64,000 nt of DNA, from NCBI RefSeq assembly GCF_035046485.1, contig NC_085137.1, forward strand, positions 45,873,155 to 45,937,154, read 5' to 3'. Of the stretch, positions 33,150 to 45,267 are shown piece after piece. This DNA is from Aedes albopictus (taxonomy: Eukaryota > Arthropoda > Insecta > Diptera > Culicidae). The position numbers and the translations under genes were made by a program. The stretch's first letter is position 1; each line of letters starts with the position of its first letter. The notes beneath the pieces were generated by a model that searched no databases, was not told the DNA's origin, and worked only from the letters and a program-made list of their open reading frames with translations.

Positions 33150-33424
33150 GGCAGGACATACGATACTTTCCGTCTCTTCCTCCTTCCATATCTTGGTAAT
33201 GACCCAGTATAGTGCTTTCACCAGTGCTTCTTTACCGTATTTTAGAAGCTCGCTTGGTAGTTGCTCTGCTCTTGCGGCTTTGTTGTTTTCAACCGGTCAA
33301 CCTCCTCCTCAATCTCTTGGAGGTTAGGGGCCGGAAATATTTCCTCCTGCGCACATACTGCTAGATCTGATACGACGCAACCTTCGGTATTTGCAACGTT
33401 GCCAGTAAGGTGCTCATCGACCAC

Positions 33425-33979
33425 CTCACGCTCACTTGTAGAATTCCATTACAGATCTCCGAGTTGCTGAATTCAGCAATTACGCCTAGTCATCTTAATA
33501 TCGGTGGAAAACAGCTGAATCCCTACTGTTGCTGGCAGCACTGCTCACTTTGCCACTTGAACCGGTTGACAGTACACACGAACTGTTATATAAGCTTAGG
33601 AAAATGTTACCCACAATGTTGACAAAGGAAACTGTGGAGCTGGCAATATGCAGTTTGTAAAGAAGGCTGATCATTCATATAATTTATCGTAAATCTACAG
33701 TTGTATTACCAATTAGATTGATTAATCAAGTATTATCACAGTTAATTCCTATACCAAAAGGCGCTTAATCTAATATGAACTTTCTAGAATAATAGTGAGA
33801 CACAAACAGCAAAACATAGAGGGCAAATCCTGAACTCAAACATGCGTCAAACCGATTTTTTGTAGGTACTTTCTTATAACATCCTTAAAGGATTAACTCA
33901 TAAATCTCCCTGGTAAATTTTAAGGGATTTTGAGAAATTCTTTGAGAATTTTTTCCCAGGAATTTATACAAGAATTCCG
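33425..33979. other. No gene recognised
   Basis: Intergenic DNA between two retrotransposon relics. A few satellite-like units appear at 33890-33975. Confidence 0.4.
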
Positions 33980-34676
33980 TTATTTGTATTTGTATTTGCA
34001 TTCTTCAATTCCATCTGACACTATTCTGTCTTAATAAAATACTTACTCTATCCTTCACTTAAAACATACACATAACCTAACCTATTGAATTTCTAAAATA
34101 ATTAGAGAAATCGTTTAAAATAGTTGGGGTTGACAGATTAAAATCAAACAAGTGAGCAGCACTGTTGAATCGACGCATCATAAACCTTAAAGGATCATGT
34201 TGACCATATAGGCTGTTACGCGCACTGAGATGGAAGAAGTTACGCCTTCGGAGCGGTCGTACGGGAGCATACAAATCCAAGTCAGCCAATAGTGATGCGG
34301 AGTCAGTATCGTTCTTCAGGAGTTTGGCGATGAACATAGCTTGCGAAACATTGCGTCGAGTTTCCAGTGTGTCGATTCCTAACAACTGGCAGCGATCCCG
34401 GTAGGGTGGTAGGTTTGCAGGATCGTTCCAAGGAAGCCTGCTCAAAGCACGACGAATAAACTTCTTTTGCACGCTTTCAATACGGTTAATCCATGACGAG
34501 TGATACGGGCTCCACACAGCAGTCGCAAATTCGAGTATTGAGCGAACTAGGGCACAGTACAGTGATCTTAAGCAGAGCGGGTCTTTGAAATCAGGAGTCA
34601 CTTTCAGAATAAATACCTCAACTTTAGGGATCCTTGCAGAAGCGGGATAATTAATATTCCTTAAGGAATTCCACAA
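33980..34676 (-). mobile_element. 5'-truncated non-LTR retrotransposon, RT C-terminus
   Basis: An intact 199-aa frame (34077-34676) contains SLYCALVRSILEFATAVWSP and NRIESVQKKFIRRALSRLPW. This is the conserved stretch after the reverse transcriptase palm in Jockey/CR1-like non-LTR elements. The 3' UTR ends in an (ACAAAT)n tail at 33980-33999. It is inserted in satellite, so the likely target duplication (AAGAATTCC / AAGGAATTCC) cannot be told apart from the repeat unit. It is different from the relic at 29374-33424. Confidence 0.85.
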
Positions 34677-34679
34677 ATT

Positions 34680-36310
34680 GATCCAGGATTATAGTACTGG
34701 AATTCTCTAAAAAAAATATTGAAGATTTGTTCCAGCATTTAAACAACATTATAAACTTTTCCATAAATACTATCAAGTGTTGAGTTTATCCTGGTACAAC
34801 CTCAAGAAGTTCTACAGAATTTCCTGCTGTGTTTTTTTTTCAGAATTTGGTTTTTGTTCAGATATTCCAGTTCAGATTACAAGAGTAAAACATAATACCG
34901 GAGAGTTCTTTAAAAAAAATCCTTCAATATTTGGGATTCCTTCAGAAATTCGTACAGGACCCGTTTCAGATATTCCTCCACAGATTTTTTTTGAATTTCT
35001 TCCAGAAATTGCACAAAAAAGACTGGAATTTTTGAAAGAATCCCAGAAAGAATCTCTAAACAAATCCCTGAAAAATTGGCCAAAGAAGTCTCTAGAAAAC
35101 ACCTGATGTTAAACATGCATTCCTGAGCAAACAATTCTAGAGCGCTTTCTGAAGCCATCTTTGCAGAAATTCCTGAATGAAGGCCTGAGAGTTTACCTGA
35201 AGAAACTTCTTAAGATATCTCCTTGTTTTTTTTTTTTATAAAAAAAAATCATGAGAAACTGCTGAAGGGACTCTGAAAGTTACTTCAACGAAAAATTGCT
35301 TCTACAATTTCTGGAGGCTGTCCTGAAGAAATGTGTATAGGAATATCTTGAAAATATCTGAACTAATCGCAGATTATTGGTACTGGTGCAATTCTTGAAA
35401 AAATCCATCAATAAATCTCTAAGTTTCTTTACGAGATTTTCTGATGGAATCGTTGGATAAACTTCTGAAAATGCCTCTGAAGGAATTTTTAGAAGAATTT
35501 CCTATGCATTCAATTTCTGAATGTTTTTTAAAGGAAAGCAATAGAATAATAGAATAAATAGAGAACCATGTAAAAATTTCTTTAAACATACTATGAAAAT
35601 GCCAACGAAAAGATTCTAAAGTAATTTCTGCAGTAGTTGCTGAGAAATTCTTCGGAAAAAATCCTGCAGCATCACCGGAGGAAGTTCTAAGAGTAGCCCT
35701 GAAGAAAGGTCTGAATCAGTAGATAGTAATCTCTGGGAGAAAACTTGGGGGAACTTGCGGAGTAACACGTAGAAGAACTTCCAGAAGAATTTCTTAAGGA
35801 TTTTGCATAAGATTTTCTAAAAAAATATCTAACAAAATCTGAAGAAACAATTCAAATAATTATTTCTAAAAAATTACTGGAAGAAATATGAATTTCTGAA
35901 AAAAAAAAAAAACGCTAGAGAGTTTCTGAATGAATCTTCGAACATATGTGAATAAATTTCTCTTGAAATTTTATTTTTTGCAGAAATATTTTGGAGAATT
36001 TTCTGGGGAAACCCCTAAAGAAATTTCTAGTGGAATTTCATGAAAAAGTTCTAGAAGAATTTCTGGTGAAATACCAAATAAAATCCCGTGAATAAAAATT
36101 GTAAAACTTACAAACTGTTCAAATACTCTTTGAAGAAATTCCCATATATCCCTGAAGGAATCTTAGTAAGAATTTTTAAAGGAATTTCTGAAACAAAAAA
36201 CCCGTGAGAAATTTTTAAAGAAATACTAGAAAAAAATGTATTCTTAAGGGATACCCGGAGAAATCTTTGGAACAACCCTTGCTGAAATCATTTCAGGAAT
36301 TCCTGCAAAG
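34680..36310. repeat. GGAATTCC-type satellite with strand switch
   Basis: Pyrimidine-type units at about 34830-35000 are followed by purine-type units (AAGAATCCCAGAAAGAATC and similar) to 36310. A 109-aa plus frame (34777-35106) and overlapping minus frames are repeat by-products. Confidence 0.65.
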
Positions 36311-36338
36311 ATTTATAAACAGATGCCTTCTCCCTAAA

Positions 36339-36787
36339 TTTGAGCTCTTTTGACTGAAAATTGAGACTGCACAAGCCTCGATGTTTTTCATTCAATCGAT
36401 CCTAGCATTTCCCCCAGGGACCCTACAGGGTTGAGTAACCCTTGGTACTCCTAGCCACAACTTTGCCGAAGACCGCATTCAAATCGGATTTCCAGCTTCC
36501 CAGCAGGTAACATTGTTGCATATGGCGCCAAAGATAGCAATCAAATAGTTTAACCATTATGAGTAAAGGTTTCGATTTTGGATAAAAATCGGTAACTAAT
36601 TAATGAGGCATGCTATTTGAATGAGGCCTTCGGCAAATCTGTAGCTGATAAAGTGACCTAAGAGTACTAAAGGTCAACTAACCCTCACTTGGGGAAATGC
36701 TACAGCCGATTGAATGAAAAACATCGTTTTCCCATACAAACTTTGAAGGGCTTGTGTAGTCTCAGTTTTGATCCAAATGAGCTTTGA
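36339..36787. mobile_element. Diverged palindromic MITE
   Basis: GAGACTGCACAAGCCTCGAT (36363) pairs with the complement near 36760. TTTTCATTCAATCGATCCTA pairs with TAGAGCCGATTGAATGAAAA-type sequence near 36705, with a shared GCATTTCCCC block. Ends are blurred. Confidence 0.65.
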
Positions 36788-36789
36788 AC

Positions 36790-38640
36790 CATGCCAATAT
36801 TTTCCAAGAATTCTCAGCGAAAACTTAAGAAAAATTGCTGTTGAACTCCTCCATTTCTCCCTACCAACTCCCCTGTTGCATCTTTCGCGGTAATTTTTCT
36901 TCATTTCCGCAGTGCATTCACGAACTTGGTACAATAAAGAAAATAGTTGGCATTATTGCTGTCGTGGGCGGTGAGCGCATTACAACTAAAATGGAAATTA
37001 TGTGTCTTCCCGTGGTCTTTCGGGAGGAGACGTTCTCCGTTGCTAAATCAGAGCTACACGGAAAATACTGTATCAGACAAGTAAACGTATAGTTTTATAA
37101 AACTTATGTTATCAAAAAGAGTAGACACGATTGCCACCACCAAGTGGTAAAGTGTCTTTAATAAATAAAAACAATAATAATCACAAGGAGTTACTGTAAC
37201 TAAAATCTAAAATTTTGTCTATGCGTATCGTAGGCCTTTAATTATCTTTTTAAATGTTGCTATACAAAGTATGCACACATTTTCCGTGTATGACCAACAT
37301 ACTTTCTAGGACTGAAAAAAACCTTTATGTATAGCTATGAGCTCCGATGCCGTGCTTGTTGGAAATGAAATTCCATTTCCGCTGTAAAGCCCGTACCGAG
37401 GTTCGTTTTACTGCTTCAAGTTCGATTTTCTGTTCCACCAACCGACAACCGCCTATCCTCAGTGAAAAAGAAGATAAACTAAAATACAACATCTGCTGAA
37501 ATTGATAACAAAATGTGTTTCCGAATCTCAGCGCTTTTTTATGCGTTTTTATGCGTTTTGCTTTTCGTTGCATAAAATAATATGTATGACAAAGCAATTT
37601 ATGCAACATAGAAAATTAGAACTCTATGAAGTGGAACATTACATTGAAAGTATAAAAACTGTAAATGTTCAAATCGTCAGTCTTTCAATATGAAGTCTTT
37701 GCTAAAGTCTTACTCTATGATGTAGTACGGAAAACCCCACAGGAAATACAATTCTACTTATGATTCTATTCCACCATCAAAAACCACAAGAAGAAATTCA
37801 ACTTATCGCACCAGCAGGGGATGGATGCGGCTACGGTGCAGTAGTGTAAGTAGCTCATGGAACCGGCTTTCTACGACTGTGGACAAGATAGATTGTCTGT
37901 CTCCTTCCGAGTTTCCTGGCTGTGTGATGCGGGCAAATAAATAGAGCGAAACGAGCTGCTGCAATGCCAATGCCCCCAGGACCCCAAGGAAATGATCTTC
38001 ATCCGAGGGAATTAACTTTTCACCACCACCGCACCGCCGCGCCGGGACCGGAGCTTGAAAAATGCTGCCAGTGCGATGCAAGCTCCAGCGTTTGCGTCGC
38101 ATTCGCTTCGAGTGCATACTTACCTAATAAATCTGGTTATGGTGAGTTTTCAAGCTTCAATTACGCTGACGAATATTAGTGGGATTCATCATGAGTCGTC
38201 TTTCTGTGCACACAGGTTTCTTTTCTAGCTGTGAGTCTTTGAAAGACGTACCTACAGACGATTATGGTAATGATTGCTGTGGGTGAGATTAGCGCATTTC
38301 ATCTTAGTTTTGCGCCTTTTGTTATGCATCCGTTGATTTCACGATGCACAGTGTGCTTCTTGAATTAATTTAGTTAAGTTTATTAGTCGATAATTGTAGC
38401 TTGCTATATTACATACAAACATTCACTCCTGTTTCACCATGAATATCAATTGGCATTTTTCGAAGGTAGCCCGTGACGTTTACATAAAATATTCGAAAAA
38501 GAGCAGTTTTCTGTGACTTTCTTGTAGAACTGGTCTAGCCGCACAAGTCGTTCATATACCATATTCTCAGATTCAGCTTTTAAAATGAGCTGTAGGTGTT
38601 TGTGGTGCTTGAACTTAGATATGACGAAATGACATTTTCA
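36790..38640. other. Intergenic, no gene proven
   Basis: A GC-richer island at 37800-38120 holds a 104-aa minus frame (37803-38117) and an overlapping plus frame. Neither has a family match I recognise, a signal peptide or splice support. The island could be regulatory or an exon of an unseen gene. Confidence 0.35.
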
Positions 38641-39345
38641 GCACTGCCAAGGATTCCTTCAAACATTTTTCCAGGGTTTCATTTTAAGCATTTCTCCAGG
38701 GATTCTTAAGATCTATTAGTGAATTTAATAGAAAATTTTTCATGGATTTCCGCATGCTTTACTCCATTGACTCCTAAAAACAATTCTCCAACAGCGATTT
38801 CTTTTAAAAAAAAACCTAAGCTCCTCTTCCGAAATTTCTCATGGCATTCTTTTGAGAAATCTGTAATGGATTTATTTTTGGAGATTTCTCCAAGTATTCC
38901 TTGAAAAAACCTTCCTTAGATTTCTTCCACAGATTTCTTTAAAAAAAATCCTCCAGTGTTTCTTCAGAAACCCATTAAAGGATTCCTTCAGAAATTCTTC
39001 CAGAGTTTTCTTAACAAGATTTATTAAGGATTTTTTTTGGAATTTCCTACAATGTTTTATTTGGAAATTTATCCAGAGAGTAAGAAAATCGTACACTGCC
39101 ACTGTCCCCACTGGGATACTGGGATCGACCGGAAATCAAACCCGTCACCTTCAGTATGGCCATGCTGAATACTCACGCCTTTACTGTGACTATTGGGGCC
39201 CACAGTTCTATGCACGTCCCTTTTAAAAAGTCTTTGGATTTCTTTCGAATAAACTTAAAGCACTCCTTCAGAAATATTTCTTAAAACTGTTTTACAAAAT
39301 CTGGATCGATGGATACATTCCGAAATTGCTTGCCGAAAATCTTTC
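38640..39345 (-). repeat. GGAATTCC-type satellite, pyrimidine orientation
   Basis: Units such as TTTCTCCAGGGATTC are separated by the SINE relic at 39105-39220. The tract runs to the (TAGAC)n array. Confidence 0.6.
39105..39220 (-). mobile_element. tRNA-like SINE head relic
   Basis: The minus strand reads GGGCCCCAATAGTCACAGTA then GACGGGTTTGATTTCCGGTC, a degraded B box. No body or target duplication was found. Confidence 0.5.
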
Positions 39346-39351
39346 AAAGAT

Positions 39352-40287
39352 TAGACTAGACTAGACTAGACTAGACTAGACTAGACTAGACTAGACTAGA
39401 CTAGACTAGACTAGACTAGACTAGACTAGACTAGACTAGACTAGACTAGACTAGACTAGACTAGACTAGACTAGACTAGACTAGACTAGACTAGACTAGA
39501 CTAGACTAGACTAGACTAGACTAGACTAGACTAGACTAGACTAGACTAGACTAGACTAGACTAGACTAGACTAGACTAGACTAGACTAGACTAGACTAGA
39601 CTAGACTAGACTAGACTAGACTAGACTAGACTAGACTAGACTAGACTAGACTAGACTAGACTAGACTAGACTAGACTAGACTAGACTAGACTAGACTAGA
39701 CTAGACTAGACTAGACTAGACTAGACTAGACTAGACTAGACTAGACTAGACTAGACTAGACTAGACTAGACTAGACTAGACTAGACTAGACTAGACTAGA
39801 CTAGACTAGACTAGACTAGACTAGACTAGACTAGACTAGACTAGACTAGACTAGACTAGACTAGACTAGACTAGACTAGACTAGACTAGACTAGACTAGA
39901 CTAGACTAGACTAGACTAGACTAGACTAGACTAGACTAGACTAGACTAGACTAGACTAGACTAGACTAGACTAGACTAGACTAGACTAGACTAGACTAGA
40001 CTAGACTAGACTAGACTAGACTAGACTAGACTAGACTAGACTAGACTAGACTAGACTAGACTAGACTAGACTAGACTAGACTAGACTAGACTAGACTAGA
40101 CTAGACTAGACTAGACTAGACTAGACTAGACTAGACTAGACTAGACTAGACTAGACTAGACTAGACTAGACTAGACTAGACTAGACTAGACTAGACTAGA
40201 CTAGACTAGACTAGACTAGACTAGACTAGACTAGACTAGACTAGACTAGACTAGACTAGACTAGACTAGACTAGACTAGACTAGACT
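39352..40287. repeat. (TAGAC)n microsatellite, about 187 copies
   Basis: Every 60-base line from 39361 to 40260 is pure CTAGA repeated 12 times, 180 perfect copies, and the array spills over both edges. Degenerate units (TATTAGACTAGGATTAGACG) appear only at 40286-40306. Each unit carries a CTAG site. The array lies exactly between two satellite tracts. Such homogeneity means recent expansion or collapse/extension during assembly. Confidence 0.97.
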
Positions 40288-40299
40288 ATTAGACTAGGA

Positions 40300-42415
40300 T
40301 TAGACGGGAGTTCTCCGAGAATTCCCAAGGATTTCACTAGGAGTACCCTGAAAACTCCTCCAGGTATTTTTTCCAAGAGTTCCTTCAGAATTTTCCACAG
40401 ACTCCTCCAGGAATTTTCCCAGGAACAACTCCAAGAATTTCTCCAGGGATTCCTCCAGCGATTCCTCTAGGAATTTGTCCTGGGGTTCATTCAGAAATAC
40501 CCCTGGAAATTCCTTTATGAATCCCTCCATGGATTCCTCCATGGACTGATCCAGGAATTCATTCAGGTATTTCTTCAGGAATTAATCCAGGATTTTCTCC
40601 AACAACTAATCCAGGGATTTCTTCAGGAATCAAGGGATTCTTCCAGAAATTCCTCACAGGGTTCCTCCAGAGTTCCATTCAAGAATTTTTCCAGGGAGTT
40701 CTTCCGAGTCATTTCTCCGGAAATTTCTCCAAGACTTCCTCTAAGAATACCTTCAGGACTTTCTCCAGGAACAAGTGCTAATTCATCTAGGAATTCATCA
40801 CAGGGTTCCTCCAGAAATTCTTCCAGGGGTTCCTCCAGGAATTCCTCAACAAATTTATTCCGGAATTCCTCTAGCAATTCTTACAGGGGTTCTTCCTGAA
40901 ATTTCTCACAGGGATTTATCCTGAAATTCTTCCGGGATTTCCATAAGTCATTCCTCAAGGATTTCCTCCAGGGATTCCTTCTAAAATTCCAACAGGATAT
41001 ATTCCAGAAATTTCTCCAACAAATACTCCAAGATTTTTTTCAGGAATTATTCCAGGACTGCCTCCAGGTATTTCTGCAAAAAATCCTCCAGGAATTACTC
41101 TATGAATTTCACCCTCTAGGAATTGTTCCGGTAAATACTCCAGGAATTCCTATGAAAAATATTCTAAGAATTCCTCCAGGAATTCCTCTAAGAATTATTC
41201 CAGGAAATTCTCCAGGATAACTTCATTTATTTTCACAGGAAAAACTCCAGGGAATCCTTCAGAAATTCCTTCAAAAATATAAATTAAAAAATAACTTCGA
41301 AAGGTCCTCTATGGATGCCTGTAGGAAACCCTTCAGAAATCCATCAAAAAAATCCCCCAAGAAATTCTATAAAAAAATTCTTCACCAATTATTACATGCA
41401 TTCTACTAGAAAGTACTCCAGAAATTCCTCAAGAAATTCTTGAAGAAATTAATGGATGTATTCTTGTAGGAATTCTTAGAGGAATTCCTGAAAGAATCCT
41501 TCAAGGAATTTTTGGCAGACGTTAGAGGGACCCCTGGTGAAATTCTTGAGGAAATTCCTGTATGAACTTTTGGAGTAATTCCTGGAGGGATTCTTGGAAA
41601 AATTTTACGCAGATGTCTTGGAGGAATTCTTGGAGATTTTTTTTTTGATATTCTTGGTGGAATTCCTGAAGGAATTATTGGGGGAATTCTTGAAGATATT
41701 ATAAAAGGAATTTCTGGAGGGCTTTCTGAAGGAATTTCCGGTGTAATTTTTATAGGACTTTCTGGGTGATTTACTGGTGGATTTCAAAGAAAAATTTATT
41801 AAAGAAATCCTGAAGGAGTTCCTGGACTCATTTCGGGAGGCATTGTTGGCGTAACTGTTTAAGAAATTTTTGAAGGAATTTCTGAGGAAATCCCTGAAGG
41901 AATTCACGGACGAGTGCTTAGAATAATCCCAAGAGTAGTTTTTTTGAGGAATTTCTTAAGGTTTCCTGAAGGATCCTGAAGGTATTCATAGAGGAATTTC
42001 TAGAAGAATTATTAAAAGCATTTCTTCAAAAATCCCTGAGAGAATTTCTGGAAGAATTCTTCGAGAAATTCTAGAAGAAGTTCCTGGAGGATTTTCTGAA
42101 GTAATTTCAGTATGAATTTCTTGAAAAATTTCTTCAGGAATTCCTGGAGATATTTCTGGAGAAATGCTTAAAAGCAAAAGCTATCTTGGATGGATATCTA
42201 GAGTTATTTTTGGAAGATTTCCTGGGGATTTCTGAGAAATTCCTAAAAAAATCCATAGGAAATTCCTGGAAGAATTCTTGGAGGAATTCTTGGAGAAAAT
42301 TTTCGAGGAATTTTTGAAGAAATTCCAGTCTTGTAGGAATTCTTGACAGAATTCTTGGAGGAATTATTGGCAGACATTCTCGGATGAAACTCCTGAAAAA
42401 TGTTTTGAAGGAACT
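40300..42415. repeat. Best-preserved GGAATTCC satellite, head-to-head halves
   Basis: 40300 to about 41420 is pyrimidine-type (CCAGGAATTCCTCCAGGAAT). About 41430 to 42400 is purine-type (GGAGGAATTCTTGGAG). Each half is about 1 kb, so the tract is a large, imperfect inverted repeat with its pivot near 41425. Frames at 40300-40877 and 41605-42177, minus strand, encode periodic Glu/Leu or Asn/Ser/Phe peptide and are by-products. Confidence 0.8.
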
Positions 42416-42419
42416 ACAC

Positions 42420-42952
42420 CGATAAAGTAAATAGAGTGGACCTTGAAGATTTTAATTTCATAATAGTTTGGATCACCTATAGATCACCAAGAGAATGTTG
42501 CTAAGTTATTAGAATTGCACTCTGAGGCTCTAAGAGCAGCGTAGATTATATTCCGCGAGCATCCGCTACTACAAAAATATCCTAAGATTTTCAGAGATTG
42601 CGACCCATACTTCAAAATATATTTGGGGTCCATTTATATGCCATTGGACACCCAACTAGCAACACATAGAGATACTCGTAATATTATGACGTGCAATAGA
42701 CACAATCGTGAAAGAATCATGCCGATAGAGTTAAGAGAAACAATAGTAGAGCCTAGACCTTGAGGTTCTAATTCCAGAAAAGTTTGGAAAGTCTGGAATA
42801 ACCCATGAATGTACCAAACCGAAAACATTATGCTTGTGCACTGAGCCTCCATCAGCAGTATAGACTACATTCCACGAATATTTTTTTACAATTGTAAGTA
42901 GATATTGTATTGGAGGCCATTCGTGTTTACGGAATGTCCTACTTCCATAATA
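42420..42952. repeat. Two diverged copies of a ~300-bp unit, third beyond the mariner
   Basis: GACCTTGAAGATTTTAATTT (42449) matches AGACCTTGAGGTTCTAATTC (42757). GCAGCGTAGATTATATTCCG (42537) matches GCAGTATAGACTACATTCCA (42855). A third partial copy (GATCATATGAAAATGAATTC, GTAGTTTGGATGACC) lies at about 45070-45110, on the far side of the mariner-like element, which therefore split a tandem array. Confidence 0.6.
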
Positions 42953-42954
42953 TA

Positions 42955-44858
42955 GGGTGTCCCAGAAAGTATGGGCACAACTTTGTATAGCGAAAATACA
43001 ACCATTTGCTTAACAACGGCAATTTTTATATTTTTGCATTTTTATTCAAAGTATTTTCATTGATACCTGTAAAGAATTTATACATTACAAAGGGTTTTTG
43101 TATGCAGAATGTTTAAAATAAAAAAAACAACTTTTAAAACTTCTGCACATACTACTTTTTTACGATTTTGCCAAGTACCCAAACTATTTTTGGATAAGAC
43201 ATGCCCACAGACATTCGAGTTTTAAAACATGTTTTAGCGAGAATAAAAATAATGTATACTACACTTTATAAAGTGTTAGTATCGGGTCAGCCAATCGGGA
43301 GCGTCTTAGAGACTCCCCGACTCAACTGCCTCAGGGTCGGCACGCTCACCTACGTTTATCGTGGGACAGGGAATTCTCGCACTCGATTTAGGTAGCTACA
43401 CAAGCACTTCGTTAAAACAAGGCCTATATTTCTGGTTTCTGGACACTGTTCGCACTTTATTGCTTCTTCTCCTTTTTCTCCTCTACACTCCTCCCCACTT
43501 TCTTATATTCTATCTAACCTTTTTCCTAATGTTCGGGGCCCCTTTCCTCCGCAGCAACCTCCTTTCTCCTCACCGCCGGTCGCCGGCGTTCCTTCCTTCG
43601 GCACACGTGGTACCGCAGGTTCTTCAGGCCACGTCTGGCCGCGTCTCTTGCCTCGGGGTGGCTTTGGAGTACAGCTGCAGCTGAATGGACCCACCTACAC
43701 GTCCTAGGCTGCCGATGTTTGGACGGATCGGCCTTCGGCCAACAACGCTGCCGGAATCTACCCGGTTGAAGCACCAGGACGTGGTAGGGCGAAGGGGAAA
43801 CCTTTGCAGGCTTCACACTAAAACTGCGGGGTCCTGGTGAAAAAGATGGACAAATGTCGATGTAAAGAACAGGTCGACATCGGATGGTTTAACTTCGTTA
43901 CCTGATGTCCTTTTTCCGCACTTTTCACCTCTCCACAACTCTTCACAACTTAAAACTCTGAGCGTTTCAACTCACACACTTCATTTTGGGTTTAAAACTT
44001 TCCGTCTGGCTTGAACAACGTCTACCGGGTAAGTGAAAGACTATGGCTCTTTGACAAGGCTTCAAGGTCCATGACCTCGGCCCTCGGTCATTGCCTTTTC
44101 GAGATGTACCCTTCGTAATGGCCCCATTACGCCACCCCTCATGGCCGCCATAACTGCATCGTCTTCGACCTCTGGTGGTGGGTTGTTGAAGCTCGGTGGG
44201 AGGTATGCTGCATTTAAGGTGAATTGCCTACTACTGTGCTAGCTGTTTATAAAGTGGGGACTACTGGGGGGCTTATCTATATCTAACATGAAATCTACCT
44301 GCCATTAATTTTTCGTACATACAAAACACAAAATCTCTTCAACACTTCCAAATAACAAACCAAACACTTACAAAAGCTAGAATATCTATTTAACTTATAG
44401 AAAAATTAAATTGTAATTTTCTGCATGCTGTGATATATATTCAGAAGCTTGTTTTCAACTATAAGAAAAACGGGTTTTCATAAAAATCGATTTTGGTGAT
44501 TAAATTCGCTTTTCATGTTCAAAAATATATGTTTTCAATTCAAACTAAGGGTTGTATAATAGATACGCATGTAGAATTACACGGATATATTTTTTGAAAT
44601 TTTTATCGAGCTTAATTTCATGCGTAGAAAACAATTTGTTAAGCGATGTTATTGAAAAATATAGCAATTTGTGCAGAAGCTTCAAAAGGTCTTTTAGGGA
44701 ATGCTCCACCGCATCCAAACGAAGTTTAAAATGCAAATTTTAATGATTGGCATTTGATTAATTATTAAGGCAACATATGTATGAAAATAAAGTTTGTTCA
44801 TGCATCCATTCCTAAATGGCAGAGCTGCAAAGTTGTGCCCATACTTTCTGGGACACCC
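42955..44858. mobile_element. Mariner-like element, no intact transposase
   Basis: Inverted ends GGGTGTCCCAGAAAGTATGG (33 bp, near perfect) are flanked by TATA on both sides (TA target site). Total 1904 bp, but 970 bp is a nested insertion (43276-44245), leaving about 0.93 kb of host element. No DDE transposase motif is visible in the remaining frames (for example 44545-44736). Confidence 0.85.
43276..44245. mobile_element. GC-rich insertion in the mariner-like element (possible solo LTR)
   Basis: 970 bp flanked by TTTATAAAGTG on both sides (43265-43275, 44246-44256), an 11-bp direct repeat. It is much richer in GC than its surroundings, with many CCTCC/CGG blocks. It begins TTAGTATCGGGTCAGCC, directly after TG of the repeat, and has a Pol II-like look, but neither TG...CA ends nor coding regions are clear. 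A solo LTR, a LINE fragment or a SINE-like element are all possible. Overlapping GC-rich frames (43361-43816) are not recognisable proteins. Confidence 0.5.
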
Positions 44859-44906
44859 TATATTGAGTTGCTCGTAGGATGACGAGGTCTAATGAACATG
44901 ACTTAA

Positions 44907-45024
44907 CCCGGGAGCGGTCGCGTCGTGTACTGAGTACACGCACCATGAAAAATGCACGCATATGGTACACAGCAGCGTGAGCGCAGTGTTGCTGCAGGTA
45001 ATCAAAGACGCGACTGCTCGAGGG
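44907..45024. mobile_element. 118-bp MITE with TTAA target site (piggyBac-like)
   Basis: Ends CCCGGGAGCGGTCGCGTC and GACGCGACTGCTCGAGGG (three mismatches in 18) are flanked by TTAA (44903-44906, 45025-45028). The core has the palindrome GTGTACTGAGTACAC. Confidence 0.85.
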
Positions 45025-45267
45025 TTAATTTCTTGGGCAGAGTGAACACAAATGATAGTAGATGTTGTAGATCATATGAAAATGAATTCCAGTGTAGTTT
45101 GGATGACCAAGAGGTGAAACTGCACCGCGCTCGCGCTGTATACGACGAGTGAGGTTATTCGGTAATGTTGTGCTGTTACAACGGCACGCATCCTGAACAA
45201 TTAGGGGTGGTGGGAGAAAAATTAACAGGGCTAAGTTTCATGATTTTTTTTTGTTTTTCAACATGTT

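Larger units (their letters stand above)
29374..33424 (-). pseudogene. Decayed non-LTR retrotransposon reverse transcriptase
   Basis: Pieces in order on the minus strand: 33424 to about 33150 (PNLQEIEEEVDRLKTTKPQE, the segment before RT motifs); 31888-31465 (GKLDCGNYHPITLLSTAYKI; FIDFKLAY; GLRKGDNLSYLLFNIAL, RT motifs); and 30186-29374 (FVDDIDIIARKFETM, the catalytic box with one A-to-V change; NLSKTKNMMAKG; IYKTLIGPVVLYGHETWTLR; GRLRWAGHVIRM, the C-terminal domain). Many frameshifts and stops break it, and an Asp of motif A is lost. It is split by a hAT-like element (30194-31455) and a MITE (32303-32664), and a further 1.2 kb in the middle is unaligned. I do not assign a clade. Confidence 0.85.

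Noticed and set aside
37803..38117. 104-aa minus-strand frame in a GC-richer island
   Set aside because: No family resemblance, no splice or start support, and overlapped by another frame. Kept only as an intergenic note.
39352..40287. (TAGAC)n as a telomere or CRISPR-like array
   Set aside because: Unit is not a known telomere repeat (mosquitoes lack simple telomere repeats), and there are no spacers.
43361..43816. GC-rich overlapping frames of 63-107 aa
   Set aside because: Both strands are open because of base composition; no recognisable protein.
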